Assembly: GCF_046600735.1 (NCBI RefSeq)
Contig: NZ_JBJMAW010000002.1
Location: 372,001 to 436,000 of the forward strand
Direction of reading: 5' to 3'
From: Novilysobacter_A longmucuonensis
GTDB lineage: Bacteria > Pseudomonadota > Gammaproteobacteria > Xanthomonadales > Xanthomonadaceae
Length of the DNA stretch: 64,000 nucleotides
Shown in pieces: positions 8,612 to 16,805 of the stretch. Made by a program: the position numbers and the translations under genes. The notes beneath the pieces are model-generated. The model was not told the DNA's origin and did not search any database. It was given only the letters and a program-made list of their open reading frames with translations. Each line of letters opens with the position of its first letter. Positions within the stretch are counted from its first letter, which is position 1.

Positions 8612-9852
8612 CCCCCACCGAAGTACTGCTCGCCTTCGCCTTCTACTACCCGGTGGTGATGTCGTTCTTCTGGATGACCGGGGGCATCTACTACTACGTC
8701 CGCCGCGAGCGCCGTGCTCGACCGCGCCACCAGCCGCCGCCGATGGACACCTATCCATTCGCATCGATACTGGTGCCCTGTCACAACGAGTCCGACAACG
8801 TCGACGAGACGATCGAGGCACTGCTGCAGCAGCAGTACCCCGACTTCGAGATAATCGCGATCAACGATGGCAGCACCGATGCGACCGGCGCGCATCTCGA
8901 CGCGCTGGCAGCCGTGCATGAGCGGCTGCGGGTCATCCACCTCGACCACAACGTCGGCAAGGCCAACGCGATGCGCATGGGCGCGCTGGCAGCGCGTTCG
9001 GAATACCTGGTATGCATCGACGGCGACGCGCTGCTCGATGAGTACGCCACCCACTGGATGGTGTGGCACCTGTGCAGCGGTCCGCGCGTGGGTGCGGTCA
9101 CGGGCAATCCGCGGATCCGCAACCGCTCGACCCTGCTGGGCAAGCTTCAGGTCGGTGAGTTCTCCTCGATCATCGGGATGATCAAACGCGCACAGCGCGT
9201 GTACGGCCGTCTGTTCACCGTATCGGGAGTGATCTCCGCATTCCGCAAGACCGCGCTGCACCAGGTCGGCTACTGGTCCAACGACATCGTCACCGAGGAC
9301 ATCGACATCAGCTGGCGGTTGCAGATTGACCGCTGGGACATCCGCTACGAACCCAATGCGCTGTGTTTCATCCTGATGCCGGAAACCCTGCGCGGCCTGT
9401 GGCGGCAGCGGCTGCGTTGGGCCCAGGGCGGTCTGGAGGTCCTGCTGCGGCACGGTTCGCGCCTGTTCGAATGGCGCCGCCGTCGCATGTGGATCGTGGT
9501 CGCCGAATACCTGCTCAGCGTCGGCTGGGGCGTTGCCATGCTCTCGCTGATCGTGCTGTGGGCACTGAGCCAGTTCCTGCCGCTGCCGGCCGAGCTGCAT
9601 GTCGGCGGGCTGGTGCCGCGCTGGCATGGCGTCGTGCTGGCGATGGTCTGCCTGCTGCAGTTCGCGATCAGCCTCTGGATCGACCGCCGCTACGAGCCGA
9701 CCACCGGCCGCACCTACTACTGGATGATCTGGTATCCGGCGGTCTACTGGCTGCTCAGCCTGACCACCACGCTGGCCGCCATCCCCAAGACCTTCCTCAG
9801 GCGCCGTGGGCAGCTCGCGGTGTGGATCAGTCCGGACAGGGGTTACCGATGA
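8608..9852 (+). CDS. pgaC: Poly-beta-1,6-GlcNAc synthase PgaC
   Basis: Inner-membrane family 2 glycosyltransferase that polymerises UDP-GlcNAc. The product is 414 residues. One N-terminal membrane segment (about 5-27) precedes the catalytic domain with NDGSTD, CIDGDALLD (the DxD site), TEDIDISWRL and the acceptor motif QRLRW. At least three membrane segments follow (about 290-390). Start is GTG at 8608, overlapping the pgaB stop (GTGA), and the stop overlaps the pgaD ATG. In E. coli PgaC and PgaD together bind c-di-GMP, which activates synthesis; a diguanylate cyclase and a FimX-like protein also occur in this window. Confidence 0.95.
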   Translation: MTPTEVLLAFAFYYPVVMSFFWMTGGIYYYVRRERRARPRHQPPPMDTYPFASILVPCHNESDNVDETIEALLQQQYPDFEIIAINDGSTDATGAHLDALAAVHERLRVIHLDHNVGKANAMRMGALAARSEYLVCIDGDALLDEYATHWMVWHLCSGPRVGAVTGNPRIRNRSTLLGKLQVGEFSSIIGMIKRAQRVYGRLFTVSGVISAFRKTALHQVGYWSNDIVTEDIDISWRLQIDRWDIRYEPNALCFILMPETLRGLWRQRLRWAQGGLEVLLRHGSRLFEWRRRRMWIVVAEYLLSVGWGVAMLSLIVLWALSQFLPLPAELHVGGLVPRWHGVVLAMVCLLQFAISLWIDRRYEPTTGRTYYWMIWYPAVYWLLSLTTTLAAIPKTFLRRRGQLAVWISPDRGYR

Positions 9853-10385
9853 ACGCCGAAACCATTCTGCACGATCGATTCATCTACCTTCCCACGCAGC
9901 AGAGTCGCGCCTCGCGCACGTTCTTCGGCTTGATCACCCTGCTTGCGTGGGCGATCTACATCTATCTGTGGTTGCCACTGACCACCCTGGCGCTGTGGCT
10001 GCTCGGCGTGCGCTCTGCCTATCTCGAAGTGTTTCTGCTGCATGAGCCGCTCAAGCCGCCGGCGATGCTGACGCAGTTGCCGCTGATCGCGCTGGCCTGC
10101 GCCGTGGTGCTGATCGTCTGGGCGGAATACAACCGCCGCCGCTTCCAGGGCAAGGAACGCCGCTTTGCCCAGGCCGACGTCCAATTGTCGGAAATGTCCG
10201 AAGCGATGCACACGACCTTGGCACTGGGCACTGCGCTGGTCGCAGCGAAGACCGCGACCTTGCGGATGGATCGCGGCATGCCGACGGCCATCGACGTCGC
10301 CCGGCCCCTCTCGCGCGGCGTCCCGGCGCCGGCCCCGGCGACGGACCTGCCAGCCATCAAGGCACCCACGGCCGATACCGTCTGA
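9849..10385 (+). CDS. pgaD: PgaD-like inner-membrane subunit of the PNAG synthase
   Basis: Small partner of PgaC, 178 residues. Two hydrophobic segments (about 25-52 and 72-93) flank a short loop, the PgaD layout. The loop and N-terminus (ILHDRFIYLPTQQSR) resemble PgaD of other gammaproteobacteria. It differs by a long cytoplasmic tail of about 80 residues that becomes alanine/proline rich (PAPAPATDLP). Family assignment rests on position as last gene of pgaABCD, size and topology. It converges with argH with 31 bases between stops and no clear terminator. Confidence 0.85.
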   Translation: MNAETILHDRFIYLPTQQSRASRTFFGLITLLAWAIYIYLWLPLTTLALWLLGVRSAYLEVFLLHEPLKPPAMLTQLPLIALACAVVLIVWAEYNRRRFQGKERRFAQADVQLSEMSEAMHTTLALGTALVAAKTATLRMDRGMPTAIDVARPLSRGVPAPAPATDLPAIKAPTADTV

Positions 10386-10416
10386 CCTCGGGCACCGTTT
10401 AGCTTCCGCTTCGGGT

Positions 10417-11706
10417 TCAACGCAGTTTCGCCAGCCGCTCGCGCAACTGCGGCAGCCCCGGATCGGCCGCCGCGCCGGGTGACACGCGCGCCCTCAGGCT
10501 GGTTTCCGGATCACCCGCCCCCCACTGCGACGGATCGGCTGCCTGCCGATAGGCGTCGCGGAAAGGCACGCCCTGCCGGGCCAGATCGACAGCAAGGTCG
10601 GTCGCGTACATCGACGGCTCCAGCGCCTCACGCATGCGCCCGGGCTGCCATTCAAGCTCGCGCAGCAGGTCCGGCAGCAGCTCCAGCGCGCCCAGGCCGC
10701 GACCGAAAGCGTGGAAGATCGCGCCCTTGGAGAACTGCAGGTCGCGGTGGTAGCCCGAGGGCAGCGACAGCAGTTGCTCGATCTCGATGCGTGCCGCGGC
10801 GACGCTGGCATAACTGGCGCGCATAAGCTCGATCACGTCCGGGTTGCGCTTGTTCGGCATGATCGAGCTGCCGGTAGTGTATTGCGCCGGCAGGGCGACA
10901 AAGCCGAACTCGGCGCTGGTGAACAGACTCAGGTCCCAGGCCAGCCGGCGCAGGTCGAGCACGGCCGAGCCGAGTGCCTCGATCGCGGCCATCTCGAACT
11001 TGCCGCGCGAAAGCTGCGCATAGGCGGCGGAAACCTGCATGCGGCCGAAGCCCAGCGCCGCGGTGGTGTGTTCACGGTCCAGTGGCAGGTTGACGCCATA
11101 GCCGGCCGCGCTGCCGAGCGGGTTGGCGTCGATCCAGGCCAGCGTGTCGCGCGCGCGCGTCGCATCGTCGATGAACGACTCGGCCCACGCCGCCCACCAC
11201 ATGCCGGCCGAAGACACCACCGCGCGCTGCAGGTGGGTGTAGCCGGGCAACGGCAGCATAGCTTCGGCTTCGGCGCGCGCGAGTGCCACCCCGGCGGTTT
11301 CGCGGCACAGCGCCACCACGCGCGCGAGCCGGTCCTTGAGCCACAACCGGGTCGCGACCAGCACCTGGTCGTTGCGGCTGCGGCCGGTGTGGATCTTGCG
11401 GCCGGCATCGCCCAGGCGCTGGACCAGCCGCGCCTCAATCGCGGAGTGGCCGTCCTCGTGCGACGCATCCAGCATGAATGCGCCGCTGGTGAAGTCCTCG
11501 GCCAGCGCGCTCAGCTCGCGCTCGATGCCGGCCAGCTCCGCGTCGTCCAGGATGCCGATGCGCTGCAGCCCCTGCGCGTGCGCGCGGCTGGCCTGGATGT
11601 CGAACACGAAGAACTCGCGATCCAGGATCACGTCGTCGCCGGCGCAGAACCGCTGGATGCGCGCATCGATCCTGATGCCGGGTTTTTGCCAGAGAAGATC
11701 GCTCAT
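10417..11706 (-). CDS. argH: Argininosuccinate lyase
   Basis: Last step of arginine synthesis: argininosuccinate to arginine and fumarate. The product is 429 residues, fumarase/aspartase superfamily. Visible are HTGRSRNDQ (106-114), GYTHLQ (155-160) and the signature loop GSSIMPNKRNPD (279-290) carrying the catalytic serine. ATG at 11706 is preceded by AGGA. It is the last gene of the leftward arg set and is separated from argC by a palindromic repeat pair. In relatives proB-proA usually follow directly; here pgaABCD on the other strand does. Confidence 0.97.
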   Translation of the reverse strand: MSDLLWQKPGIRIDARIQRFCAGDDVILDREFFVFDIQASRAHAQGLQRIGILDDAELAGIERELSALAEDFTSGAFMLDASHEDGHSAIEARLVQRLGDAGRKIHTGRSRNDQVLVATRLWLKDRLARVVALCRETAGVALARAEAEAMLPLPGYTHLQRAVVSSAGMWWAAWAESFIDDATRARDTLAWIDANPLGSAAGYGVNLPLDREHTTAALGFGRMQVSAAYAQLSRGKFEMAAIEALGSAVLDLRRLAWDLSLFTSAEFGFVALPAQYTTGSSIMPNKRNPDVIELMRASYASVAAARIEIEQLLSLPSGYHRDLQFSKGAIFHAFGRGLGALELLPDLLRELEWQPGRMREALEPSMYATDLAVDLARQGVPFRDAYRQAADPSQWGAGDPETSLRARVSPGAAADPGLPQLRERLAKLR

Positions 11707-11779
11707 GTCGGGGTCCTGTGGATGCCTGGTCGCGGGTACTGATGTCGATGCCGTTTTTGCCGACAGGCTTTTGTCGGCG

Positions 11780-11853
11780 GTAGGAGCGGCTTTAGCCGCG
11801 ATCTGGTACCACGCGCTCGTCTGCTTTCCGATCGCGGCTGAAGCCGCTCCTAC
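11780..11853. repeat. Palindromic repeat pair, family A (GTAGGAGCGGC)
   Basis: Two inverted copies of the repeat GTAGGAGCGGCTTYAGCCGC, each a small hairpin headed by GTAG, flank about 30 unrelated bases in the argC-argH gap. The right copy's GTAG (minus strand) supplies the TAG stop of argC. The form matches REP elements mobilised by RAYT transposases; no RAYT gene is in the window. Confidence 0.9.
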
Positions 11854-12818
11854 CGGTCGTGCGGGATGCCGGTCAGCTCCGGCAACCCGAACGCGCGATT
11901 GAGGTTCTGCAACGCCTGCGTCGCTGCGCCCTTGAGCAGGTTGTCCTCGGTCGCCACGACCACCAGCCGGCGGCCATCGCCGGACAGCCCGAAACCACCG
12001 AGCTCGACATGGTGGGTGTGGGCGATTCGGCTGACCCACGGTGCCTTGTCCCCGACCCGCACCAGCGGCTCGGCGGCGTAGCGCTGGCGGTAGCGCTCGA
12101 TTATTTCCTCGCGATCGAACACGCGCGCCAGGTGCAGGTTGGCGGTGATGGTCAGGCCGCGGAAATGCGGCGCGACGTGCGGCATGAACTCGACCGGGTG
12201 GCCGAGCCGGTGGCTGACCTCGCGCTCGTGGACATGCCCGGTCAGCGCGTAGGGCATCAAATTGTCGCGCAGCAGGTCCGGACTGTTGCTGTCCGAGGGC
12301 ATGGTGCCTGCTCCGGAATACCCAGACACACCGAAGCACTGCACCGGCCCGTCCAGCACGTCGAGCATCGGCGCCAGTGCGAGCTGCATCGCGGTGGCAT
12401 AGCAACCGGGATTGCTGATCCGGCGCTGTCCGGTGTAGCCGTCGCGGGCGAGCTCCGGCAGGCCGTAGTACCAGGCGTCATCGAAGCGGTAATCGGCCGA
12501 GAGATCCACCACGACCGGCTCGCGCCCGGCGGCATCGAGCGCGGCGACCAGTCCGGCCGCCTTGCCGTTGGGCAGCGCCAGCACCACCGCGTCGAGCGCC
12601 TGCGCCGCCACCTGTTCGTGCGAGGGCGCGCTGTAGCGCAGTGCACGGCCGCGCTGGTCGACATGGCCGGGGATGCGATCGGCCACGCGTTGGCCCTCGA
12701 GCTCGCGCGAGGATACGAACGCCAGCTCGAACCGCGGATGCTCGCCTAGCAGACGGATCAGTTCCGCGCCGACGTGGCCACGCGCGCCGACAACTCCGAT
12801 TGCGATGGGCGTGTTCAT
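11850..12818 (-). CDS. argC: N-acetyl-gamma-glutamyl-phosphate reductase
   Basis: Third step of acetylated arginine synthesis: NADPH reduction of N-acetylglutamyl phosphate to the semialdehyde. The product is 322 residues. It has an N-terminal Rossmann start GVVGARGHVGAEL, VVDLSADYRF, the catalytic cysteine at 139 in ISNPGCYAT and PHVAPHFRGL with the conserved histidine region. The ATG overlaps the argB stop by four bases. The stop codon is the TAG within the GTAG head of a palindromic repeat, so the end of the gene abuts or was trimmed by that repeat. Confidence 0.97.
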   Translation of the reverse strand: MNTPIAIGVVGARGHVGAELIRLLGEHPRFELAFVSSRELEGQRVADRIPGHVDQRGRALRYSAPSHEQVAAQALDAVVLALPNGKAAGLVAALDAAGREPVVVDLSADYRFDDAWYYGLPELARDGYTGQRRISNPGCYATAMQLALAPMLDVLDGPVQCFGVSGYSGAGTMPSDSNSPDLLRDNLMPYALTGHVHEREVSHRLGHPVEFMPHVAPHFRGLTITANLHLARVFDREEIIERYRQRYAAEPLVRVGDKAPWVSRIAHTHHVELGGFGLSGDGRRLVVVATEDNLLKGAATQALQNLNRAFGLPELTGIPHDR

Positions 12819-14155
12819 GCGGCCGCGCTCGCGCTCTCGAGCAGCGTCGGCGTGCGGGTGCGGCAGTGCTCCAGACAGCGCCCGATCTGGTCGAAGTCGT
12901 CCAGCCCGTACCAGAACACGTTCCAGCGCTCCCGCCTGATGAAGCCATCGGCCTGGTCACAATAGAAGCCGTTGATGCCGTTGCCATGGCGCGAGCGCCA
13001 GAACAGCCGCGGGTTATGCTCCCGCATCAACAGCCAAACCGCGCGACCCAGCCCCTCGCCCTGGGCATCGTCGAGCACCGCGAACTTGTCTAGATAGTGC
13101 ACGCCCTGCTCGCAGGTCAGGATGATCGCGGCGCGGTAGTGCTCGCTGACGTAGGCGCGCTGCAGCCGCGTGCGTTCGAAATACTCCGGCAGCAGCGGCC
13201 GGCCGAAGGCCGACTCGATCAGGCCGCGCAACCGTGGCAGGTCGAGCTGGTCCCAGCGCTCGGCCTGCAGCACGCACTCGCCGCGCCGTACCAGCGTGCC
13301 GGAGCCGCGATGGGTGAACAGCTCCTTGGCCAGTTCACCGGGCCGGGTGATCGATACCGACGAGGCCGGCGGCAGCGCCATCAACAGATGGTGGATCTGC
13401 TTGATCTTGAGGCGCATGCCCGAGTGCAGCCACGGTTGCGCGATCAGCTCGTCGTACTCGGTGCTCAGGTTGATCGAGTCGATGATCCTGCCCTCGCCAT
13501 CGAGCAGCCCGCCGGTGCCGGTCAGGAACACGATCTTGTACGGCTGCAGGGTCTTGATCAGCTCGTTGGCCGCCCAGTCGGCATTGACGTTGACGATCTG
13601 GCCTTCGTCGGTCTCGGCCAGCGAGGCGATCACCGGGATCGAGCCGACATTGATCGCCGCCTGGATGCCGTCGGTATCGACCCGGGTGACCCTGCCGACC
13701 AGGCCGTAGACGTCGCGGTCGAGCACGGCGGCCTCGAACACGCCGGACTGGATCGAAGTCGCGCGCACGCCCTGCGCCTGCAGTGCCTCTACCAGCCTCA
13801 GGTTCTCCTGCCGCATCACCTGTCGCACCACGGCGAGCACCGCCGGGTCGGTCACGCGCAGGTCATCGACGGTGCGTTTTTCGATCCCGGCAATTTTCAT
13901 CTGCTCGTCGAGCTGCGGGCCCGCGCCGTGCACCACGATCGGGGTCAGCCCGACCTGCTGCAGGAACGCGAGCGAGGAGACCAGCGCATCGAGTTCGTCG
14001 CGCAGCACCGCGCCGCCGACCTTGACCACGGCAAACCGCGCCGCGTCGAGCTGCGAGAAGCGCTTGAGGTACTGCTGGATCTCCTTCGCGCTGGCCATGC
14101 TGGAGAGCAGGCGAACGATGGTCTGGCGGGTCTGGATGTCGTAGGCGGTGTGCAT
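12815..14155 (-). CDS. argB: Bifunctional N-acetylglutamate synthase/kinase
   Basis: Carries the first two steps of arginine synthesis on one chain. Residues about 35-280 are an acetylglutamate kinase domain (FAVVKVGGAVL with Lys45, PIVVHGAGPQLD, FLTGTGGLLD). Residues about 290-446 are a GNAT-type acetyltransferase domain (YLDKFAVLDDAQGEGLG acetyl-CoA loop, FWRSRHGNGINGFY). The length of 446 and this order match the NAGS-K of Xanthomonas and Xylella, related to vertebrate NAGS. The start MHTAYDIQTRQTIVRLLSS is a few residues longer than in relatives. In Xanthomonas NAGS-K, arginine is an inhibitor; I infer the same here. Confidence 0.95.
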   Translation of the reverse strand: MHTAYDIQTRQTIVRLLSSMASAKEIQQYLKRFSQLDAARFAVVKVGGAVLRDELDALVSSLAFLQQVGLTPIVVHGAGPQLDEQMKIAGIEKRTVDDLRVTDPAVLAVVRQVMRQENLRLVEALQAQGVRATSIQSGVFEAAVLDRDVYGLVGRVTRVDTDGIQAAINVGSIPVIASLAETDEGQIVNVNADWAANELIKTLQPYKIVFLTGTGGLLDGEGRIIDSINLSTEYDELIAQPWLHSGMRLKIKQIHHLLMALPPASSVSITRPGELAKELFTHRGSGTLVRRGECVLQAERWDQLDLPRLRGLIESAFGRPLLPEYFERTRLQRAYVSEHYRAAIILTCEQGVHYLDKFAVLDDAQGEGLGRAVWLLMREHNPRLFWRSRHGNGINGFYCDQADGFIRRERWNVFWYGLDDFDQIGRCLEHCRTRTPTLLESASAAA

Positions 14156-14176
14156 TGCGGTCGTTTGCGTCTTTTT

Positions 14177-14252
14177 GTAGGAGCGGCTTCAGCCGCGATC
14201 GGTTACTCGGGTACTCGTGCCGGATCCGGATCGCGGCTGAAGCCGCTCCTAC
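14177..14252. repeat. Palindromic repeat pair, family A
   Basis: Two inverted copies of GTAGGAGCGGCTTCAGCC-type hairpins in the argE'-argB gap, with about 33 bases between. The right copy provides the TAG stop of argE' (14251-14249). Confidence 0.9.
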
Positions 14253-15346
14253 GGAACCGGTGGGGCATCGATGATGCGGGCGACCGACTCGGCATAGCGC
14301 TGCAACTGCTCCAGCGCGACCCACTCGTCGGCGGTGTGCGCCTGGGCGATGTCACCCGGGCCGTAGACGATTGCAGTCAGGCCGGCGGCGGAGAACAGCG
14401 ACGCCTCGGTCCAGAAATCGACCGCGTTGCCGATCGGCAGCTCGAGCGCTTCGGCCAGGTCGCGCGCCTGCAGGCGACGATCCTCCGCCGATGCGATGTC
14501 GCCCAGTGGCAACGGCGGCCCGCGGAAGGTTTCTTCGTAGTGCTCGATCGCATCGGCCTCGACCAGCGTGCCGAAACGCTGGTGCAGCGCATCGATCGAC
14601 ATCGACGGCAGCGGCCGGAAGCCGAAGCGCAGCTGCGCATCGGGCGCGATCATGTTGGCCTTGATCCCACCTTCGAGCCTGCCGATGTTGAAGCGCAGCC
14701 CGGTCAGGCCGCCGAAGCGCTGGTGCGATTCGGCCTCGACCAGGTCCAGCGCGCGGCTGCCCCAGCGAATCGCCTGGTGCAGCGCGCTGGCCTGCAGCGC
14801 GTCGGCGCCGGAGGCATGCCCGGCGTGGCCGCGGAACCGCATCAGCACCGAGCTGATCCCGCGATGGGTCAGCACCGCTTCGCACCGGGTCGGCTCGGCG
14901 ATGATCGCCTCACTGAAGCCATGGTCGCGCGCGAGGAAGGCCTTGATGCAGCGCGCGTCGTTGGCTTCCTCATCGGTGCTGAACAGGAACGCGGCAGCGC
15001 CGGTGGTCACCGCGGCCGCGGCCAGCAATCCGGCCGCCGCACCCTTGATGTCGCACGCGCCAAGCCCGACCGCGCGCTCGCCGGCCACGCGCAGCAGGTG
15101 CGGATCGGCGCTCCAGGCCTTTGATGCCGGCACCGTGTCCAGGTGCACGTTGAACACCCGGGCCGCCTGGCCACGCGCCGCCAGCATCGACACCGCCCCG
15201 TCGCCGTGGTCGAGCACCTCGACGCGGAAGCCGGGCAGGTGCTCGCGCAGGTAGTCGAAAATGCCGCCGGTATCGATCGCGCGCGGCGGATTGCGGGTGT
15301 CGAAGGAGACCAGGGCTTCAAGGTGATGGAGCACGTCGGCAAGCAT
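14249..15346 (-). CDS. argE': N-acetyl-L-citrulline deacetylase
   Basis: M20-family metal-dependent deacetylase that converts N-acetylcitrulline to citrulline, the step that defines this arginine route. The product is 365 residues. Metal-site landmarks: NVHLDTVP (His68, Asp70), ACDIKGA (Asp99), STDEEAND (Glu126/127) and TRCEAVLTHRGIS. The dimer domain follows. The length and the text ETFRGP.LP.GDIA and GNAVDFWTEASLF are as in the Xanthomonas enzyme rather than E. coli ArgE. The assignment to citrulline rests on the partner argF'. The stop codon lies in a palindromic repeat; a repeat triplet separates the start from argG. Confidence 0.93.
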   Translation of the reverse strand: MLADVLHHLEALVSFDTRNPPRAIDTGGIFDYLREHLPGFRVEVLDHGDGAVSMLAARGQAARVFNVHLDTVPASKAWSADPHLLRVAGERAVGLGACDIKGAAAGLLAAAAVTTGAAAFLFSTDEEANDARCIKAFLARDHGFSEAIIAEPTRCEAVLTHRGISSVLMRFRGHAGHASGADALQASALHQAIRWGSRALDLVEAESHQRFGGLTGLRFNIGRLEGGIKANMIAPDAQLRFGFRPLPSMSIDALHQRFGTLVEADAIEHYEETFRGPPLPLGDIASAEDRRLQARDLAEALELPIGNAVDFWTEASLFSAAGLTAIVYGPGDIAQAHTADEWVALEQLQRYAESVARIIDAPPVP

Positions 15347-15364
15347 GTCGTTGTCCCGGGCACG

Positions 15365-15485
15365 GTAGGAGCGGCTTCAGCCGCGAATTTTGCTGTTGCT
15401 GTTGCTGTTGTAGGAGCGGCTTCAGCCGCGATCGCTGGATCGGTACGTGCGCACAGGTATCGATCGCGGCTGAAGCCGCTCCTAC
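15365..15485. repeat. Palindromic repeat triplet, family A, with GTTGCT tandem
   Basis: Three family A hairpins: two in one direction (15365, 15410) and one inverted (ending 15485), between argG and argE'. The first two are separated by a GTTGCT tandem tract (about 15391-15409). It is the largest repeat cluster in the arg operon and could shape the mRNA between the two genes. Confidence 0.88.
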
Positions 15486-15498
15486 AAGAACGCTGGGG

Positions 15499-16743
15499 CT
15501 ATCTGCGGTTGACCTCAGCCCACAGGGTGCTGCTCATGCCGAACAGCTTGATGAAGCCCTCGGCCTCGGCCACGCCCCAGTCGGCGGTCTGCGCGTAGGT
15601 CGCACCCTTGGCGCTGAGGATGTGCTTTGATTCGACCGCGACCGCGTCGACCGCGCCACCGTGCGTCTCCAGCACCACCGTGCCGTTGACCATCGACTGG
15701 CTGGACGCCAGGAACGCCTCCAGGTCGCGTTTGAGCGGGTCGTGGAAAAAGCCCTCGTAGACCAGCTCGACCCACTTGCGCGCGACCTCTGGCTTGAACC
15801 GGTTCTGCTGCTTGCTCAGCACCGCCTCCTCGAGCGCACGGTGGGCAGTGAGCAGCGCAGCCAGGCCCGGCGCCTCGAAGATGATCCGACCCTTAAGCCC
15901 GATGGTGGTGTCGCCGGTGTACAGCCCGCGGCCGACGCCGTACTGCGCGAACAATGCATTGAGCCTGGCGAGCATGACGTGCCCGGCGAGCCTCTCGCCG
16001 TCCAGCGCGACCGCCTCGCCGTGCTCGAAGCGCACCGACACGCGCAGGGCTTCGCCCGGCCACTCGCTGCGCGGCTTGCACCAGCCCGCTGCCCCAGCAC
16101 CAGGGGCTTGCCAGCGATCGATCTCGCCGCCGGACAGCGTCAGCCCGAGCAGGTTCTCGTTGATCGTGTAGGCCTGCTGCTTGGCGCGCACGCCGAAGCC
16201 GCGCGCCTCCAGGTACTGCTGCTCGTAGGCGCGGACCTGGCTGTGCTGCTTCTGGATTTCGCGGATTGGCGCGAGGATCTCGTAGTCGCCCAGCGCCTTC
16301 ACCGTCAGGTCGAACCGCACCTGGTCGTTGCCCATGCCGGTGCAGCCATGCGCGATGGCCCTCGTGCCGAGCTCCGCGCAACGTTGCAGCGCCGCCTCGA
16401 CGATCAGGTAACGGTCCGACACCAGCAGCGGGTATTGACCCTGGTAGCCCTCGCCCGCCCAGACGAACGGCTTGACGAAGCTCTCCCAGAGCGCCGGACC
16501 GCCGTCGACGGTCACATGCGAGCTCACCCCCAGTTCGGCCGCGCGCTGCTCGATGAAGGCGCGTTCGTCGGCATCGACGCCGCCGGTGTCGGCAAACACG
16601 GTGTGCACGTCCCAGCCGCGCTCCTGCAGGTACGGCACGCAGAAGCTGGTGTCGAGGCCGCCGGAGAAGGCGAGGACGATGTTGTTGGAGCCGGGACCGG
16701 GGACCGGGGACCGGGGACTGGGAAAAGCGATCTGGGACGACAT
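15499..16743 (-). CDS. argG: Argininosuccinate synthase
   Basis: ATP-dependent joining of citrulline and aspartate. The product is 414 residues. It shows the PP-loop LAFSGGLDTS (24-33), FADTGGVDADERAF, GCTGMGNDQVRFD and TINENLLG, the type typical of Xanthomonas. Relatives begin about MSSKDIVLAFSGG. Here some 17 residues (AFPSPRSPVPGPGSNN) are inserted between MSSQI and the PP-loop, encoded by a heptamer tandem repeat at 16691-16723. GGAG six bases before the ATG supports this start, so the insert is probably translated. Downstream of argF' in the operon, with 62 bases between. Confidence 0.95.
   Translation of the reverse strand: MSSQIAFPSPRSPVPGPGSNNIVLAFSGGLDTSFCVPYLQERGWDVHTVFADTGGVDADERAFIEQRAAELGVSSHVTVDGGPALWESFVKPFVWAGEGYQGQYPLLVSDRYLIVEAALQRCAELGTRAIAHGCTGMGNDQVRFDLTVKALGDYEILAPIREIQKQHSQVRAYEQQYLEARGFGVRAKQQAYTINENLLGLTLSGGEIDRWQAPGAGAAGWCKPRSEWPGEALRVSVRFEHGEAVALDGERLAGHVMLARLNALFAQYGVGRGLYTGDTTIGLKGRIIFEAPGLAALLTAHRALEEAVLSKQQNRFKPEVARKWVELVYEGFFHDPLKRDLEAFLASSQSMVNGTVVLETHGGAVDAVAVESKHILSAKGATYAQTADWGVAEAEGFIKLFGMSSTLWAEVNRR
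16691..16723. repeat. Heptamer tandem repeat inside argG
   Basis: About four copies of GGGGACC/GGGGACT in the 5' end of argG. Read in frame on the minus strand it gives the proline/glycine insert SPRSPVPGPG. Confidence 0.85.
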
Positions 16744-16805
16744 GGAAGCTCCGAGCAGATTGAAGAAAAAAAGATGAGCAAGCGCACAAGCCGACGCGGC
16801 TACTT

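Noticed and set aside
14371..15363. Several overlapping frames on both strands across argE'
   Set aside because: They are shadows of a well conserved M20 deacetylase, with no family motifs of their own.
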